From: Streptomyces candidus
Lineage (GTDB): Bacteria; Actinomycetota; Actinomycetes; Streptomycetales; Streptomycetaceae
Direction: 5' to 3'
DNA length: 64,000 nt
Assembly (NCBI RefSeq): GCF_014207445.1
Contig: NZ_JACHEM010000002.1
Coordinates: 570,681-634,680, forward strand
Positions 24,749 to 33,219 of this stretch are shown piece by piece. How positions within the stretch are numbered: position 1 is the first letter of the stretch; each line of letters begins with the position of its first letter. Under the pieces are notes generated by a model. It had not been told where the DNA came from. It saw only the letters and a list, made by a program, of their open reading frames with translations, and did not search any database. A program made the translations under genes and the position numbers.

Positions 24749-25840
24749 TCAGACCGCCGCCCCAAGCCCCAGGCGCTCCCCGCTCCACAGGTCCTCGGTC
24801 CCCTCGGGGAGGACCAGCACCCGGTCCGGACGCAGGGCCTCGACCGCCCCCTCGTCGTGCGTCACCATCACCATCGCGCCCGGGTACGCGTCGACCGCCG
24901 CCAGGGCCTCGAGCATGCGGTCGGCGCGCCGGGCCATGTTCTTGGCGGCGACCGCGATCGCCACGTTGGCCCGCGTCCGGTCCGCCTGGGAGTGCAACAC
25001 GGACGCCTTCCGCTCCGCGGCCGCCCGCTCCCGGGCTCGCCGCCGCTCCTCGGCGTCCCGCTGGGTGAGATACACGTCCCAGGGGGTGTTGTGCACGTCG
25101 AGCGCGGTACGGGCCGGGTCGAGGTGGAAGACCCGGTTGACGGTGGCGGCCAGCAGGCCGAGGTCGTGGCTGACCACGACGAGGCCGCCGCGGTGGGAGA
25201 GCAGGAATCCGCGCAGCCAGGCCACGGAATCGGCATCGAGGTGGTTCGTCGGCTCGTCGAGGAGGAGGGCGTCGTGGTCCGCGAAGAGGATGCGGGCCAG
25301 CTCCACGCGACGCTTCTGCCCGCCGTAGAGCGCGCCGACCGGACGGTCCATGACAGGCGCGGCCAGCCCGACCCCCGCGGCCACCCGCGCGGCCTCGGCC
25401 TCGGCCGCGTACCCGCCCCGCGCGTGGAAGTCGGCCTCGGCGTGGGCGTAAGCGGCCATGGCGCGCCGCTCGGCGGCCGGACCGCCCGCGGAAGCCAGGG
25501 CCTGCTCGGCCGCACGCAGGGTACGCACACAGCGGTCCAGCCCACGGGCGGAGAGGATGCGGTCGGTGACGGTGACCGCGGGGTCGGCGGCACGGGAATC
25601 CTGCGCGAGGTGACCGAGGGAGCCGGTGCGGGAGATACCGGCCGCAGAGGCGGCTCCGGCACCGGCCAGGGTGTTCAGCAGGGTGGTCTTCCCCGCGCCG
25701 TTACGGCCGACGAGGCCGATGCGGTCGCCGGGGGCGATGTGGAAAGAGACGTCGGACAGCAGGGTCCGGGCGCCGACACGAAGGTCGGCGCCGCGCACGG
25801 TAATGATGGAATTACGCTCCGGAGAAGCAAAGGGACACAC
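24749..25840 (-). CDS. ABC-F family ATPase with internally deleted second ATPase domain
   Basis: Translation-associated or resistance ABC-F ATPases normally have two ATP-binding domains in about 530 residues; this one has 363. The first domain is complete: Walker A GLVGRNGAGKTT (43-54), signature LYGGQ (171-175, in place of LSGGQ), Walker B ALLLDEPTNHLD (191-202) and H-loop SHD (224-226). The charged linker (about 256-308) is also present. It then runs directly from ADRMLEAL into DAYPGAMVMVTHDEG, the very end of a second domain, so its Walker A, signature and Walker B are missing while the frame is kept. Start is uncertain: GTG 25840 has no good ribosome site, whereas GGAG lies before a possible non-ATG start near NSIITV. 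Confidence 0.75.
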   Translation of the reverse strand: MCPFASPERNSIITVRGADLRVGARTLLSDVSFHIAPGDRIGLVGRNGAGKTTLLNTLAGAGAASAAGISRTGSLGHLAQDSRAADPAVTVTDRILSARGLDRCVRTLRAAEQALASAGGPAAERRAMAAYAHAEADFHARGGYAAEAEAARVAAGVGLAAPVMDRPVGALYGGQKRRVELARILFADHDALLLDEPTNHLDADSVAWLRGFLLSHRGGLVVVSHDLGLLAATVNRVFHLDPARTALDVHNTPWDVYLTQRDAEERRRARERAAAERKASVLHSQADRTRANVAIAVAAKNMARRADRMLEALAAVDAYPGAMVMVTHDEGAVEALRPDRVLVLPEGTEDLWSGERLGLGAAV

Positions 25841-26251
25841 GGGTGGCGCGGGTGTGGGTCCTCAGCTAGGAAACGCGGGGCGTAGACATGAGCGAGAGGC
25901 TACGGGACGGCGCGGGAGCGGTGCGAGGGAATTTCCGAGCGAGAGGGGGCGGGGCCGGAGTGGCGGGACGAGGCCGGGGTGACGCGATGGTGCACGGGGG
26001 CCTGGCGTCAGAACGGTGCGCATCGCTCCGGGTGACCGCCACGCCCGGCGCAAGCACGACGAGGCCGGGGGCAGCACGGCGCTGCGCGGCGTCCCACCGG
26101 GCGTAGGACATCGGTGCGGCCCGCGCCGGCACGGACCGGGAGTGAGCGCGCAGGTCGGCGGCGCGTCCGACGTCGGCACCGCGCGCGCCGCGCCGCAGCC
26201 CCCCTCTCGCCACGTCGTCCCACGAGCCCGCCGGCCCCCGCGCCAGCGCCC
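25841..26251. other. Intergenic region upstream of ABC-F gene
   Basis: This 411-base gap separates the acyl-CoA ligase stop from the ABC-F gene start, both minus strand. A 72-codon plus-strand frame starting at ATG 25888 and frames on the other strand have no recognisable features, and I do not call them genes. It should contain the ABC-F promoter and leader; no clear hairpin ladder was seen. Confidence 0.45.
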
Positions 26252-28078
26252 TCACCGGTACAACGCGTTGACCTCCACCTCGTACGCCCGCTCGATCGCC
26301 TTCCGCTTCAGCTTCAGCGACGGCGTCAAGAGCCCCTGTTCCTCCGTGAACTGGTGCGCCAGGATGCGGAACGTCCGGATCGACTCCGCCTGCGAGACCA
26401 TCGTGTTCGCCGCCACCACCGACCTGCGTACCTCCGTCTCCAGCTCCGGATCCCGTACCAGGTCCTTCGGGGCCAACGGCGGCTTCCCCTGCATCGCCCG
26501 CCAGTGTTCGACCGCCTCCAGGTCCAACGTCACCAGCGCGGCGATGTAGGGCCGGTCGTTCCCCACGACGATGCACTGGGCGACCAGCGGATGGGAACGT
26601 ACCCGTTCCTCGAGCCCGGTCGGCGACACGCTCTTGCCGCCCGAGGTCACCAGGATCTCCTTCTTGCGCCCGGTGATGGTCAGGTAGCCGTACTCGTCCA
26701 GGGCCCCGATGTCTCCCGTCGACAGCCACCCGTCGTGCAGCACCGCCTCACTCGCGACCGGGTCGTTGAGGTAGCCGGCGAAGACGTGCCCGCCGTGCAG
26801 CCACACCTCCCCGTCGTCCGCTATGTGCACGGTGGTGCCCGGCAGGGGCAGCCCCACCGTCCCGAAGCGCGTCCGTTCCGGCGGGTTGGCGGTGGCCGCA
26901 GCCGTCGACTCGGTCAGCCCGTACCCCTCGTAGATCGTCACGCCCGCGCCCGCGAAGAACAGGCCGAGCCGCCGCTCCATGGCCGAGCCGCCCGACATCG
27001 CGTGCCGCACCCGCCCGCCCATGGCGTCGCGCACTTTTCCGTACACCAGCTTCTCGTACAGCTGGTGCTGCATCCTCAGTGACGCGGAGGGCCCCGGTCC
27101 GGTCCCGAACGCCTTGTCTTCGGCAGCCTCCGCATAACGGACCGCCAGCTCCACGGCCCTGTCGAAGGCGCCGGTCCGGCCCGAGGCCTCCGCCCGCCGC
27201 CGGGCCGCGTGGTAGACCTTCTCGAAGATGTACGGCACGGCCAGGATGAACGTGGGCCGGAAGGCTGTCAGGTCGGGCAGCAGCTCCTTCGCGACCATGG
27301 CGGGCTGGTGGCCGAGTTTCACCTTTCCCCGGATCGCCGCCACCTCGACCATGCGGCCGAAGACGTGCGCGAGCGGAAGGAAGAGGAGGGTGGAGGCCTC
27401 GTCGCCGGGGGAGGGCCGGAAGACCGGTTCCCAGCGGGCGATGACGGTGTCCGTTTCCGTCATGAAGTTCGCGTGGGTGAGGACGCAGCCCTTGGGGCGG
27501 CCCGTCGTTCCCGACGTGTAGATGACCGTGGCGACCGTGTCGGGGGTGACGGCACGGCGGTGCCGGTGCACGACGTCGTCCTCCACCTGCGCGCCCGAGG
27601 CGACGAGGTCTTCCAGCGCGTCCTCGCTGTCGAGCTGCCACAGCAGGGTCAGCCCGGGAAGCCGGTCGATCACGGAGGCGATCGTCATGGCGTGGTCCTC
27701 GTTCTCGACGACGCAGGCCACCACCTCGGAGTCGTGCAGCGTCCACAGGACCTGATCGGCGGAGGCGGTCGGGTAGACCGGCACGGGCTGCGCGCCCACC
27801 GTCCACAGCGCGAAGTCGAAGAGGGTCCACTCGTATCGCGTACGGGACATGATCGCGACCCGGTCGCCGAACCGCACCCCCTGTGCCAGCAGCCCCTTCG
27901 CCAGCGCCAGCACCTCGTCGCGGAACTGTCCGGCGCTCACGTCCCGCCACTGGCCGTCGGCGGACTTCCGGCCGAGCGCGACGCGGTGCGGGTCCTCGTC
28001 CGCGTGACGGAACACGGCGTCGGCCACTCCGCCGACCTGGGGAGACGCAGCCACGGGTGGGACAGTGAACTCGCGCAA
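26252..28078 (-). CDS. Long-chain fatty acid-CoA ligase (AMP-forming)
   Basis: A 608-residue adenylate-forming enzyme of the FadD15/long-chain acyl-CoA synthetase type, activating fatty acids with ATP and CoA. The P-loop is VIYTSGTTGRPKG (about 175-187). YEGYGLTESTAA is the adenine motif, DGWLSTGDIGALDEYGYLTI carries the ribose-binding Asp, and GRKKEILVTSGGKSVSP the hinge/Lys region. TTG at 28078 is chosen as start because AAGGAGC lies 8 bases upstream and MREFTVPP matches the usual N-terminus; the frame stays open far upstream. A CTTAC/GTAAG palindrome upstream may be an operator. Confidence 0.9.
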   Translation of the reverse strand: MREFTVPPVAASPQVGGVADAVFRHADEDPHRVALGRKSADGQWRDVSAGQFRDEVLALAKGLLAQGVRFGDRVAIMSRTRYEWTLFDFALWTVGAQPVPVYPTASADQVLWTLHDSEVVACVVENEDHAMTIASVIDRLPGLTLLWQLDSEDALEDLVASGAQVEDDVVHRHRRAVTPDTVATVIYTSGTTGRPKGCVLTHANFMTETDTVIARWEPVFRPSPGDEASTLLFLPLAHVFGRMVEVAAIRGKVKLGHQPAMVAKELLPDLTAFRPTFILAVPYIFEKVYHAARRRAEASGRTGAFDRAVELAVRYAEAAEDKAFGTGPGPSASLRMQHQLYEKLVYGKVRDAMGGRVRHAMSGGSAMERRLGLFFAGAGVTIYEGYGLTESTAAATANPPERTRFGTVGLPLPGTTVHIADDGEVWLHGGHVFAGYLNDPVASEAVLHDGWLSTGDIGALDEYGYLTITGRKKEILVTSGGKSVSPTGLEERVRSHPLVAQCIVVGNDRPYIAALVTLDLEAVEHWRAMQGKPPLAPKDLVRDPELETEVRRSVVAANTMVSQAESIRTFRILAHQFTEEQGLLTPSLKLKRKAIERAYEVEVNALYR

Positions 28079-28395
28079 TGAACCTGCTCCTTGTGACGCT
28101 CCGCACGGCGCCGGTGACGGTACCCCAAGGCACGCCGGTGCGGGAGGCTCGGACCGCGACCTTACTGGGGGGTAAGTCACGGTGGGAGAATTTCCACGGA
28201 ATCCGTACGCGGCGGGCTGCAGGGCGTCCCGGGGGCTGGGGCGGGGACGGCCCAGAGGTTGCGCGCGGCCGTGAGCGTCGCGCTGCCCCCGGCTCGTCCC
28301 GCGGCCGACCGGCCGGTGGTTCTCCTCCGCGTATCGCTTCCGCGCCCATTCCGCGTCGTCAGTGCGAAGCCCCCGCTCCCACCGGAGGCGCCCCC
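28079..28395. other. Leader region of acyl-CoA ligase gene
   Basis: This 317-base gap lies between the acyl-CoA ligase start and the LysR gene stop. It includes the ribosome site for the TTG start, a palindromic operator candidate (28161-28176) and otherwise GC-rich sequence without a supported gene. Confidence 0.45.
28161..28176 (-). promoter_or_regulatory. Palindromic operator candidate upstream of acyl-CoA ligase
   Basis: CTTAC (28161-28165) and GTAAG (28172-28176) flank a six-base spacer, giving TTAC...GTAA symmetry about 83 bases upstream of the TTG start. TetR-type fatty-acid regulators bind similar palindromes, but no regulator of that type is in the window, so the assignment is tentative. 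Confidence 0.35.
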
Positions 28396-29262
28396 TCACC
28401 CACCCCTGTGCAAACGGTCCGCCCCCGCCAGAATCGCCCCCGCCAGCGCGTCCGCAGCCTCCCGTGCCGCAGCCCGTCGCCGACCGTGCAGCAGCACGAA
28501 GTCCACTTCCCCCAGGTCGGGCAAGCCGCTCCGCGCCCCCACCGCCTCCAGTCCCGGCGGAATCAGCCCGCGGGTATGCGCCATCACCCCGAGCCCGGCC
28601 CGCGCCGCCGCCACCAGTCCGCTCAGGCTCCCGCTCGTACAGGCGATCCGCCACGCCCGCCCCTGCGTCTCCAGCACCTCCAGTGCCCGCGCCCGCGTGA
28701 TCGCCGGTGCCGGGAAGAGGATGAGCGGAACAGGCCGGTCGGATGCCACCCGCAGGCCCGGCGCGCCGATCCACTCCAGTGAGTCCCGCCAGACCAGCTC
28801 GCCGTGCGTGTCGTCCGCCCGCCGCTTCGCCAGCACGAGATCGTGCCGCCCGCTCTCCAACTGCCGGTGCAGAATTCCCGACAGTTCCACGGTCAGCTCG
28901 AGGTCCACCTCGGGATGCTCGCGCCGGAACGCCTCCAGGATCTCCGGCAGCCGGGTCAGCACGAAGTCCTCGGACGCCCCGAACCGCAGCCGTCCGCGCA
29001 GACGCGTCCCCGTGAAGTAGGCCGTCGCCCGCTCGTGCGCGGCCAGGATCGTCCGCGCGAAACCCAGCATGGCCTCACCGTCCTCGGTCAGCGCCACCCG
29101 GTGCGTGTCGCGGACGAACAGCTGCCGCCCGGCCTTCTCCTCAAGCCGTCGCACGTGCTGGCTGACCGTCGACTGACGCAGCCCGAGACGGCGCGCCGCC
29201 TGCGTGAAGCTCAAGGTCTGGGCAACGGCGAGGAAGGTCCTCAGATGCGTGGGCTCGAACAT
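28396..29262 (-). CDS. LysR-family transcriptional regulator
   Basis: A 288-residue LysR regulator with the HTH at about 5-62 (LRTFLAVAQTLSFTQAARRL, LGLRQSTVSQHVRRLEEKAG) and a co-inducer domain (about 92-285). It is divergent from the bile-acid:sodium-symporter-like gene 91 bp away. A perfect palindrome GTTATCAC/GTGATAAC (29286-29306) lies between them, the expected arrangement for LysR control of the transporter and itself. Confidence 0.9.
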   Translation of the reverse strand: MFEPTHLRTFLAVAQTLSFTQAARRLGLRQSTVSQHVRRLEEKAGRQLFVRDTHRVALTEDGEAMLGFARTILAAHERATAYFTGTRLRGRLRFGASEDFVLTRLPEILEAFRREHPEVDLELTVELSGILHRQLESGRHDLVLAKRRADDTHGELVWRDSLEWIGAPGLRVASDRPVPLILFPAPAITRARALEVLETQGRAWRIACTSGSLSGLVAAARAGLGVMAHTRGLIPPGLEAVGARSGLPDLGEVDFVLLHGRRRAAAREAADALAGAILAGADRLHRGG

Positions 29263-29285
29263 GCCCCGGACGCTAGCGTCTCCCG

Positions 29286-29306
29286 GTTATCACTGCCCGT
29301 GATAAC
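29286..29306. promoter_or_regulatory. LysR-type operator palindrome
   Basis: GTTATCAC (29286-29293) and GTGATAAC (29299-29306) form a perfect 8-bp inverted repeat with a five-base spacer. It contains the T-N11-A core expected for LysR regulators and sits centrally in the divergent promoter region of the LysR and symporter genes. Confidence 0.7.
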
Positions 29307-29353
29307 AGTCAGTACGGTGTACGGCTTTCCCGATCAGCCGGTGGGGAGGGACG

Positions 29354-30448
29354 ATGTCTCGCATGAACCGCCCCAAGCTGCCCTCCTGGCTCCCGGTCGA
29401 CGGGTACGTACTGGTGCTTCTCGGTACCGTCGTCCTCGCCACCCTGTTGCCCGCCTCCGGCCCGGCCGCGACGGTGCTCGGGTACGTCACGACGGGTGCG
29501 GTCGGGTTCCTGTTCCTCCTGTACGGGGCGCGGCTCTCGACGGCGGAGGCGGTGCAGGGCCTCAAGCACTGGCGGCTGCACCTCACGGTGCTGGCGGCCA
29601 CGTTCGTTGCCTTTCCACTCCTCGGCCTCGCGGCTCGGGCCCTGGTCCCGCACGTCCTCACCCCCGAGCTCTACACCGGCCTGCTCTTCCTGTGCCTGGT
29701 GCCCTCCACCATCCAGTCGTCGATCGCCTTCACCTCGATCGCCCGCGGCAACGTCGCCGCCGCGATATGCGCCGGGTCCTTCTCCAGCATCGTCGGGATC
29801 CTCCTCACCCCCCTCCTCGCCGCCCTGCTGATCAGCGGCGGCGCGGCCGGGTTCTCCCTGGACTCGCTGCTGAGGATCGTCCTCCAGCTCCTGGTGCCGT
29901 TTGTGGCGGGGCAGGTGCTGCGCCGCTGGATCGGCGGCTACGTCACCCGTCACAAGAAGGGGCTGAGCTACTTCGACCGCGGCTCGATCCTGCTGGTCGT
30001 CTACGCGGCGTTCAGCGCGGGGATGGTGCAGGGCATCTGGCAGCAGGTCTCCGCGGCCCGGCTGGGGGCGCTGATCGCCGTGGAGGCCGTACTCCTCGCG
30101 GTGATGCTGGCGCTGACCTGGTACGGGGCGAAGCGGCTCGGATTCGGCCGGGCGGACCGGGTGGCGATCCAGTTCGCCGGCTCGAAGAAGAGCCTGGCGG
30201 CGGGGCTGCCGATGGCGACCGTCCTGTTCGGCGCGCACGCGAGCCTCGCGGTACTGCCGCTGATGCTCTTCCACCAGATGCAACTCATGGTCTGCGCGGT
30301 GCTCGCCCGACGGCGCGCCGGGGACGTACCGCCCGAGGACCTGCCTGAGGACGCGCCGACCGGCGACGTGCCGCGGGGCGGGTCGGCCGGGGGAAGCGAG
30401 GCCCCCTGGATCCGGCCCGAACCGAAGGCTGGCAAGATCGCCGGGTGA
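29354..30448 (+). CDS. Bile acid:sodium symporter (SBF-like) family transporter
   Basis: A 364-residue membrane protein of the SBF-like/BASS superfamily with about ten helices. It shows the YGARLSTAEAVQGLKHWRLH first cytoplasmic loop, the LVPSTIQSSIAFTSIARGN crossover region with the conserved NVA/E-like site, and the second crossover FAGSKKSLAAGLPMA. It should take up an organic anion with Na+ or H+. The C-terminal 40 residues are a proline/glycine/acidic tail. Start ATG 29354; an ATG at 29363 is possible. Controlled by the divergent LysR gene; its stop overlaps the next GTG (GTGA). Confidence 0.88.
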   Translation: MSRMNRPKLPSWLPVDGYVLVLLGTVVLATLLPASGPAATVLGYVTTGAVGFLFLLYGARLSTAEAVQGLKHWRLHLTVLAATFVAFPLLGLAARALVPHVLTPELYTGLLFLCLVPSTIQSSIAFTSIARGNVAAAICAGSFSSIVGILLTPLLAALLISGGAAGFSLDSLLRIVLQLLVPFVAGQVLRRWIGGYVTRHKKGLSYFDRGSILLVVYAAFSAGMVQGIWQQVSAARLGALIAVEAVLLAVMLALTWYGAKRLGFGRADRVAIQFAGSKKSLAAGLPMATVLFGAHASLAVLPLMLFHQMQLMVCAVLARRRAGDVPPEDLPEDAPTGDVPRGGSAGGSEAPWIRPEPKAGKIAG

Positions 30449-30849
30449 CCTCAGCGATACGCACCTTCGGCAACCGCCCCTGCGCCCTCACCGTGTGCAG
30501 GGGCTGCTGCTGCGGCGACGTCCGCAAGCATCCCGGCACCGACCACGCGGGCCAGCTCGCCCGCCTGCGCGAGGCCGCGGCGCGGTCCGGGGGACGGCTC
30601 GCCGTTCGTACGAGCGACTGTCTGGGCCCGTGCGGACAGGCGAACGTCGTGGTCGTCCAGCCGTCCACCGAAGGCCGCCGCAGAGGAGGCCGGGCCGCCT
30701 GGGTGGGCTGGGCGCTGGACGACGACAGTACCGACGAGATCCTGGCGTGGGTCGCCGCGGGCGGACCCGGCATCGCGAAGCCGCCCGCGACGCTGGAACT
30801 CCAGTTCTTCCCCGCTCCGGTCGAGTCCCGCACCGCCAAGAAGCGGTAA
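30445..30849 (+). CDS. Thioredoxin-like [2Fe-2S] ferredoxin domain protein
   Basis: A 134-residue protein with the (2Fe-2S) ferredoxin thioredoxin-like fold. Cysteines at VCRGCCCG (C18, C21-C23) and DCLGPCG (C59, C63) fit the CxxxxC...CxxxC pattern of this family. It is translationally coupled (GTGA) to the symporter gene. It may be an electron carrier or iron-sulphur sensor; its partner is unknown. The neighbouring FdhD gene is convergent, and both belong in redox/formate metabolism contexts. Confidence 0.82.
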   Translation: MTSAIRTFGNRPCALTVCRGCCCGDVRKHPGTDHAGQLARLREAAARSGGRLAVRTSDCLGPCGQANVVVVQPSTEGRRRGGRAAWVGWALDDDSTDEILAWVAAGGPGIAKPPATLELQFFPAPVESRTAKKR

Positions 30850-30878
30850 CGCGACCACACGCCGACATACGGGTACGG

Positions 30879-30906
30879 CTCGGGTCCGACGGCGCGCCGA
30901 CCCGAG
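30879..30906. terminator. Bidirectional terminator between ferredoxin-like and fdhD genes
   Basis: CTCGGGTC (30879-30886) pairs with GACCCGAG (30899-30906) across a 12-base loop, in the gap between two convergent genes. It can serve both strands. Confidence 0.55.
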
Positions 30907-30922
30907 GAGCCGGCCGGGAAAA

Positions 30923-30981
30923 CGTCCCCGCAGAAGCGCCGACGGGCCGCGAGAGCGTCCTCGCAGAAGCGCCGACGGACC
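30923..30981. repeat. Imperfect 26-bp direct repeat, 33-bp period
   Basis: CGTCCCCGCAGAAGCGCCGACGGGCC-like sequence occurs at 30923-30948 and again, with two changes, at 30956-30981. It lies just past the stop of the fdhD gene and appears to be a non-coding duplication. Confidence 0.6.
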
Positions 30982-30995
30982 GGGAGCGAGCCCGG

Positions 30996-31826
30996 TTACG
31001 GCAGGACGACCCGTTCCTCGCCCGCGTACACGTTCATCTGCGTCCCCCGCAGGAACCCCACCAGCGTCAGCCCCGTCTCCGCCGCCAGGTCCACGGCCAG
31101 CGACGACGGCGCGGAGACTGCGGCCAGGAACGGAATGCCCGCCATCACCGCCTTCTGCGCCAGTTCGAACGACGCCCGCCCCGACACCAGCAGGATCGAC
31201 CGGGACAGCGGAAGCCTGCCGTCCGTCAACGCCCGCCCGACCAGCTTGTCGACCGCGTTGTGCCGGCCCACATCCTCCCGTACGTCGATCAGCTCGCCCG
31301 TCTCGGAGAACAGCGCCGCCGCGTGCAGCCCGCCCGTCCTGTCGAAGACCCGCTGCGCCTCCCGCAGCCGCTCCGGCAGCGTCGCGAGCAGTTCCGGGGC
31401 CACCCGCACCTGCGGGACGTCCGCCATCGGGAAGCGCGCGGTCGTCCGCACCGCGTCCAGGCTGGCCTTGCCGCACAGCCCGCACGACGACGACGTGTAG
31501 ACGTTGCGCTCCAGCGACACGTCGGGCACGACGGTCCCGGGAACCAATCGCACGTCGACCACGTTGTACGAATTGCCACCGTCCTCCCGGGCCCCCGCGC
31601 AGTACACGATGTTCGCGACGTCCGCCCCGTCGCCGAGCACGCCCTCGCTGACCAGGAAGCCCGCGGCCAGCGCGAAGTCGTCACCGGGCGTACGCATGGT
31701 GATGGCCAGCGGCTTCCCGTTGAGCCGGATCTCCAGCGGCTCTTCCGCGACGAGGGTGTCCGGCCGGGTCGAGACCGCGCCGTCCCTGATGCGGATGACA
31801 CGACGGCGTGCGGTGACCCGGCCCAT
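30996..31826 (-). CDS. fdhD: Formate dehydrogenase accessory sulfurtransferase FdhD
   Basis: A 276-residue sulfur carrier that moves sulfur from a cysteine desulfurase to the molybdenum cofactor, which is required for formate dehydrogenase activity. The conserved cysteine pair is in SSSCGLCGKAS (C115, C118). The GDD segment (PGDDFALAAGFLVSEGV), EDVGRHNAVDKL and SGRASFELAQKA complete the family signature. Length fits. No formate dehydrogenase genes are in the window. ATG 31826 starts the family N-terminus. Confidence 0.93.
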   Translation of the reverse strand: MGRVTARRRVIRIRDGAVSTRPDTLVAEEPLEIRLNGKPLAITMRTPGDDFALAAGFLVSEGVLGDGADVANIVYCAGAREDGGNSYNVVDVRLVPGTVVPDVSLERNVYTSSSCGLCGKASLDAVRTTARFPMADVPQVRVAPELLATLPERLREAQRVFDRTGGLHAAALFSETGELIDVREDVGRHNAVDKLVGRALTDGRLPLSRSILLVSGRASFELAQKAVMAGIPFLAAVSAPSSLAVDLAAETGLTLVGFLRGTQMNVYAGEERVVLP

Positions 31827-32028
31827 GGTGAATCATTCCTGCCCGAGAGTGACGATGCGTGCGAGTGTGTGACCAGCGCGTGTGCGCGGGCTGACCATTG
31901 TCCGCGGGGTGGGCGGGAAGCTCCAAAGTCCGGGTGGCGAACGCTGTTGGTTCACGCACCTCGTACCGGTGAGTCACAAAGAAGACTGGGTCGCTCCGAC
32001 TGTCCGCAATGAGGGGTGGAGTCGCCGC

Positions 32029-32988
32029 ATGACCGGTTCACGGATCGTCGCGCTCGGGCATTACCAGCCGGCCAAGGTACTCACGAACGCAGACCTGTCC
32101 AAGCTGGTCGACACCAGCGACGAATGGATCACCAGCCGGGTCGGCATCAGGACCCGCCACGTCGCGGGCCCCGACGAACCGGTGGACGAACTCGCCGCGC
32201 ACGCCGGAGCCAAGGCACTCGCCTCGGCGGGCCTGACCCCCGCCGACATCGACCTCGTCCTGGTCGCCACCTCCACCGCCATCGACCGCTCGCCGAACAT
32301 GGCGGCCCGGGTCGCCGCCCGGCTCGGCATGGGCTCGCCCGCGGTGATGGACCTCAACGTCGTGTGCTCGGGCTTCACCCACGCCCTGGCCAGCGCGGAC
32401 CACACCGTACGGGCCGGGGCCGCCACCCGTGCCCTGGTCATCGGGGCCGACAAGATGACCGAGGTCGCCGACTGGACCGACCGCTCCACCTGCGTCCTGG
32501 TCGGCGACGGAGCGGGCGCCGCGGTCATCGAGGCGACCACGGAGGACCACCGGGCCACGCACGCGGGCACGATCGGGCCCGTGCTGTGGGGCTCGGTGCC
32601 CGAGATGGGCCACGCGGTACGGATCGAAGGCACGCCCCCGCGCTTCGAGCAGGTCGGCCAGTCCGTCTACCGGTGGGCCACCACTCAGCTCCCGCCGATC
32701 GCCCGCCAGGTCTGTGAACGCGCCGGGGTCGCTCCCGAGGAACTCGCAGCCGTCGTCCTGCACCAGGCGAACCTCCGTCTGATCGAACCGCTCGCGCAGC
32801 GCATCGGCGCGGTCAACGCGGTCATCGCCCGCGACGTCGTCGACTCCGGCAACACTTCGGCGGCGAGCATCCCGATGGCCTTCTCCAAGCTGGTCGAACG
32901 CGGCGAGATCACCTCGGGCGCCCCCGTCCTGCTCTTCGGCTTCGGCGGCAACCTGTCGTACGCGGGCCAGGTCGTCCGCTGCCCCTGA
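32029..32988 (+). CDS. 3-oxoacyl-ACP synthase III (KAS III/FabH-like)
   Basis: A 319-residue thiolase-fold condensing enzyme. The catalytic triad is complete: Cys113 in LNVVCSGF, His245 in LHQAN and Asn275 in DSGNTSAAS. The N-terminal ITSRVGIRTRH motif is typical of KAS III. It is a stand-alone copy without fabD/acpP/fabF neighbours, so it may be a secondary FabH or prime a natural product rather than housekeeping fatty acid synthesis. ATG 32029 follows GAGGGGTGGAG. The upstream extension in the same frame (from 31882) looks non-coding. Confidence 0.9.
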   Translation: MTGSRIVALGHYQPAKVLTNADLSKLVDTSDEWITSRVGIRTRHVAGPDEPVDELAAHAGAKALASAGLTPADIDLVLVATSTAIDRSPNMAARVAARLGMGSPAVMDLNVVCSGFTHALASADHTVRAGAATRALVIGADKMTEVADWTDRSTCVLVGDGAGAAVIEATTEDHRATHAGTIGPVLWGSVPEMGHAVRIEGTPPRFEQVGQSVYRWATTQLPPIARQVCERAGVAPEELAAVVLHQANLRLIEPLAQRIGAVNAVIARDVVDSGNTSAASIPMAFSKLVERGEITSGAPVLLFGFGGNLSYAGQVVRCP

Positions 32989-32997
32989 CGGCCCTCG

Positions 32998-33219
32998 CCC
33001 CGGCCGGGGACCCGTCCCCGCCGGAGGCCGTCCGGGGGGGCGGCGCTTCTCGGCCGCGCCGCGCACCCCGCGCTTGCGCTCCTGCCACCACCAGGTGACC
33101 CAGCCGCCGATGCCGAGGAACCCGGCGTACATGGCCGCGTGCGGCAGGACGTCCTGCCACAGGATGTCGGTGAACTTCGCCGGCCCGCCCGCTGCGAGCG
33201 ACATATGACGGAGCGTCAT
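32998..33219 (-). CDS. Small membrane protein, 3' end unclear
   Basis: From ATG 33219, preceded by a strong ribosome site (AGGAGCAGCG), the frame encodes MTLRHMSLAAGGPAKFTDIL and then one transmembrane helix (AAMYAGFLGIGGWVTWWW) with a basic tail, in codons with strong third-position G+C. No stop appears until 32038, so the frame runs on across the whole antisense strand of the KAS III gene. Either the real stop was lost, for instance at the CCCCCCC run near 33034-33040, or the protein is unusually extended. I mark only the plausible part. No family recognised. Confidence 0.45.

Noticed and set aside
25888..26106. A 72-codon plus-strand ORF upstream of the ABC-F gene
   Set aside because: The product is low-complexity Arg/Gly/Ala, with no ribosome site at its ATG.
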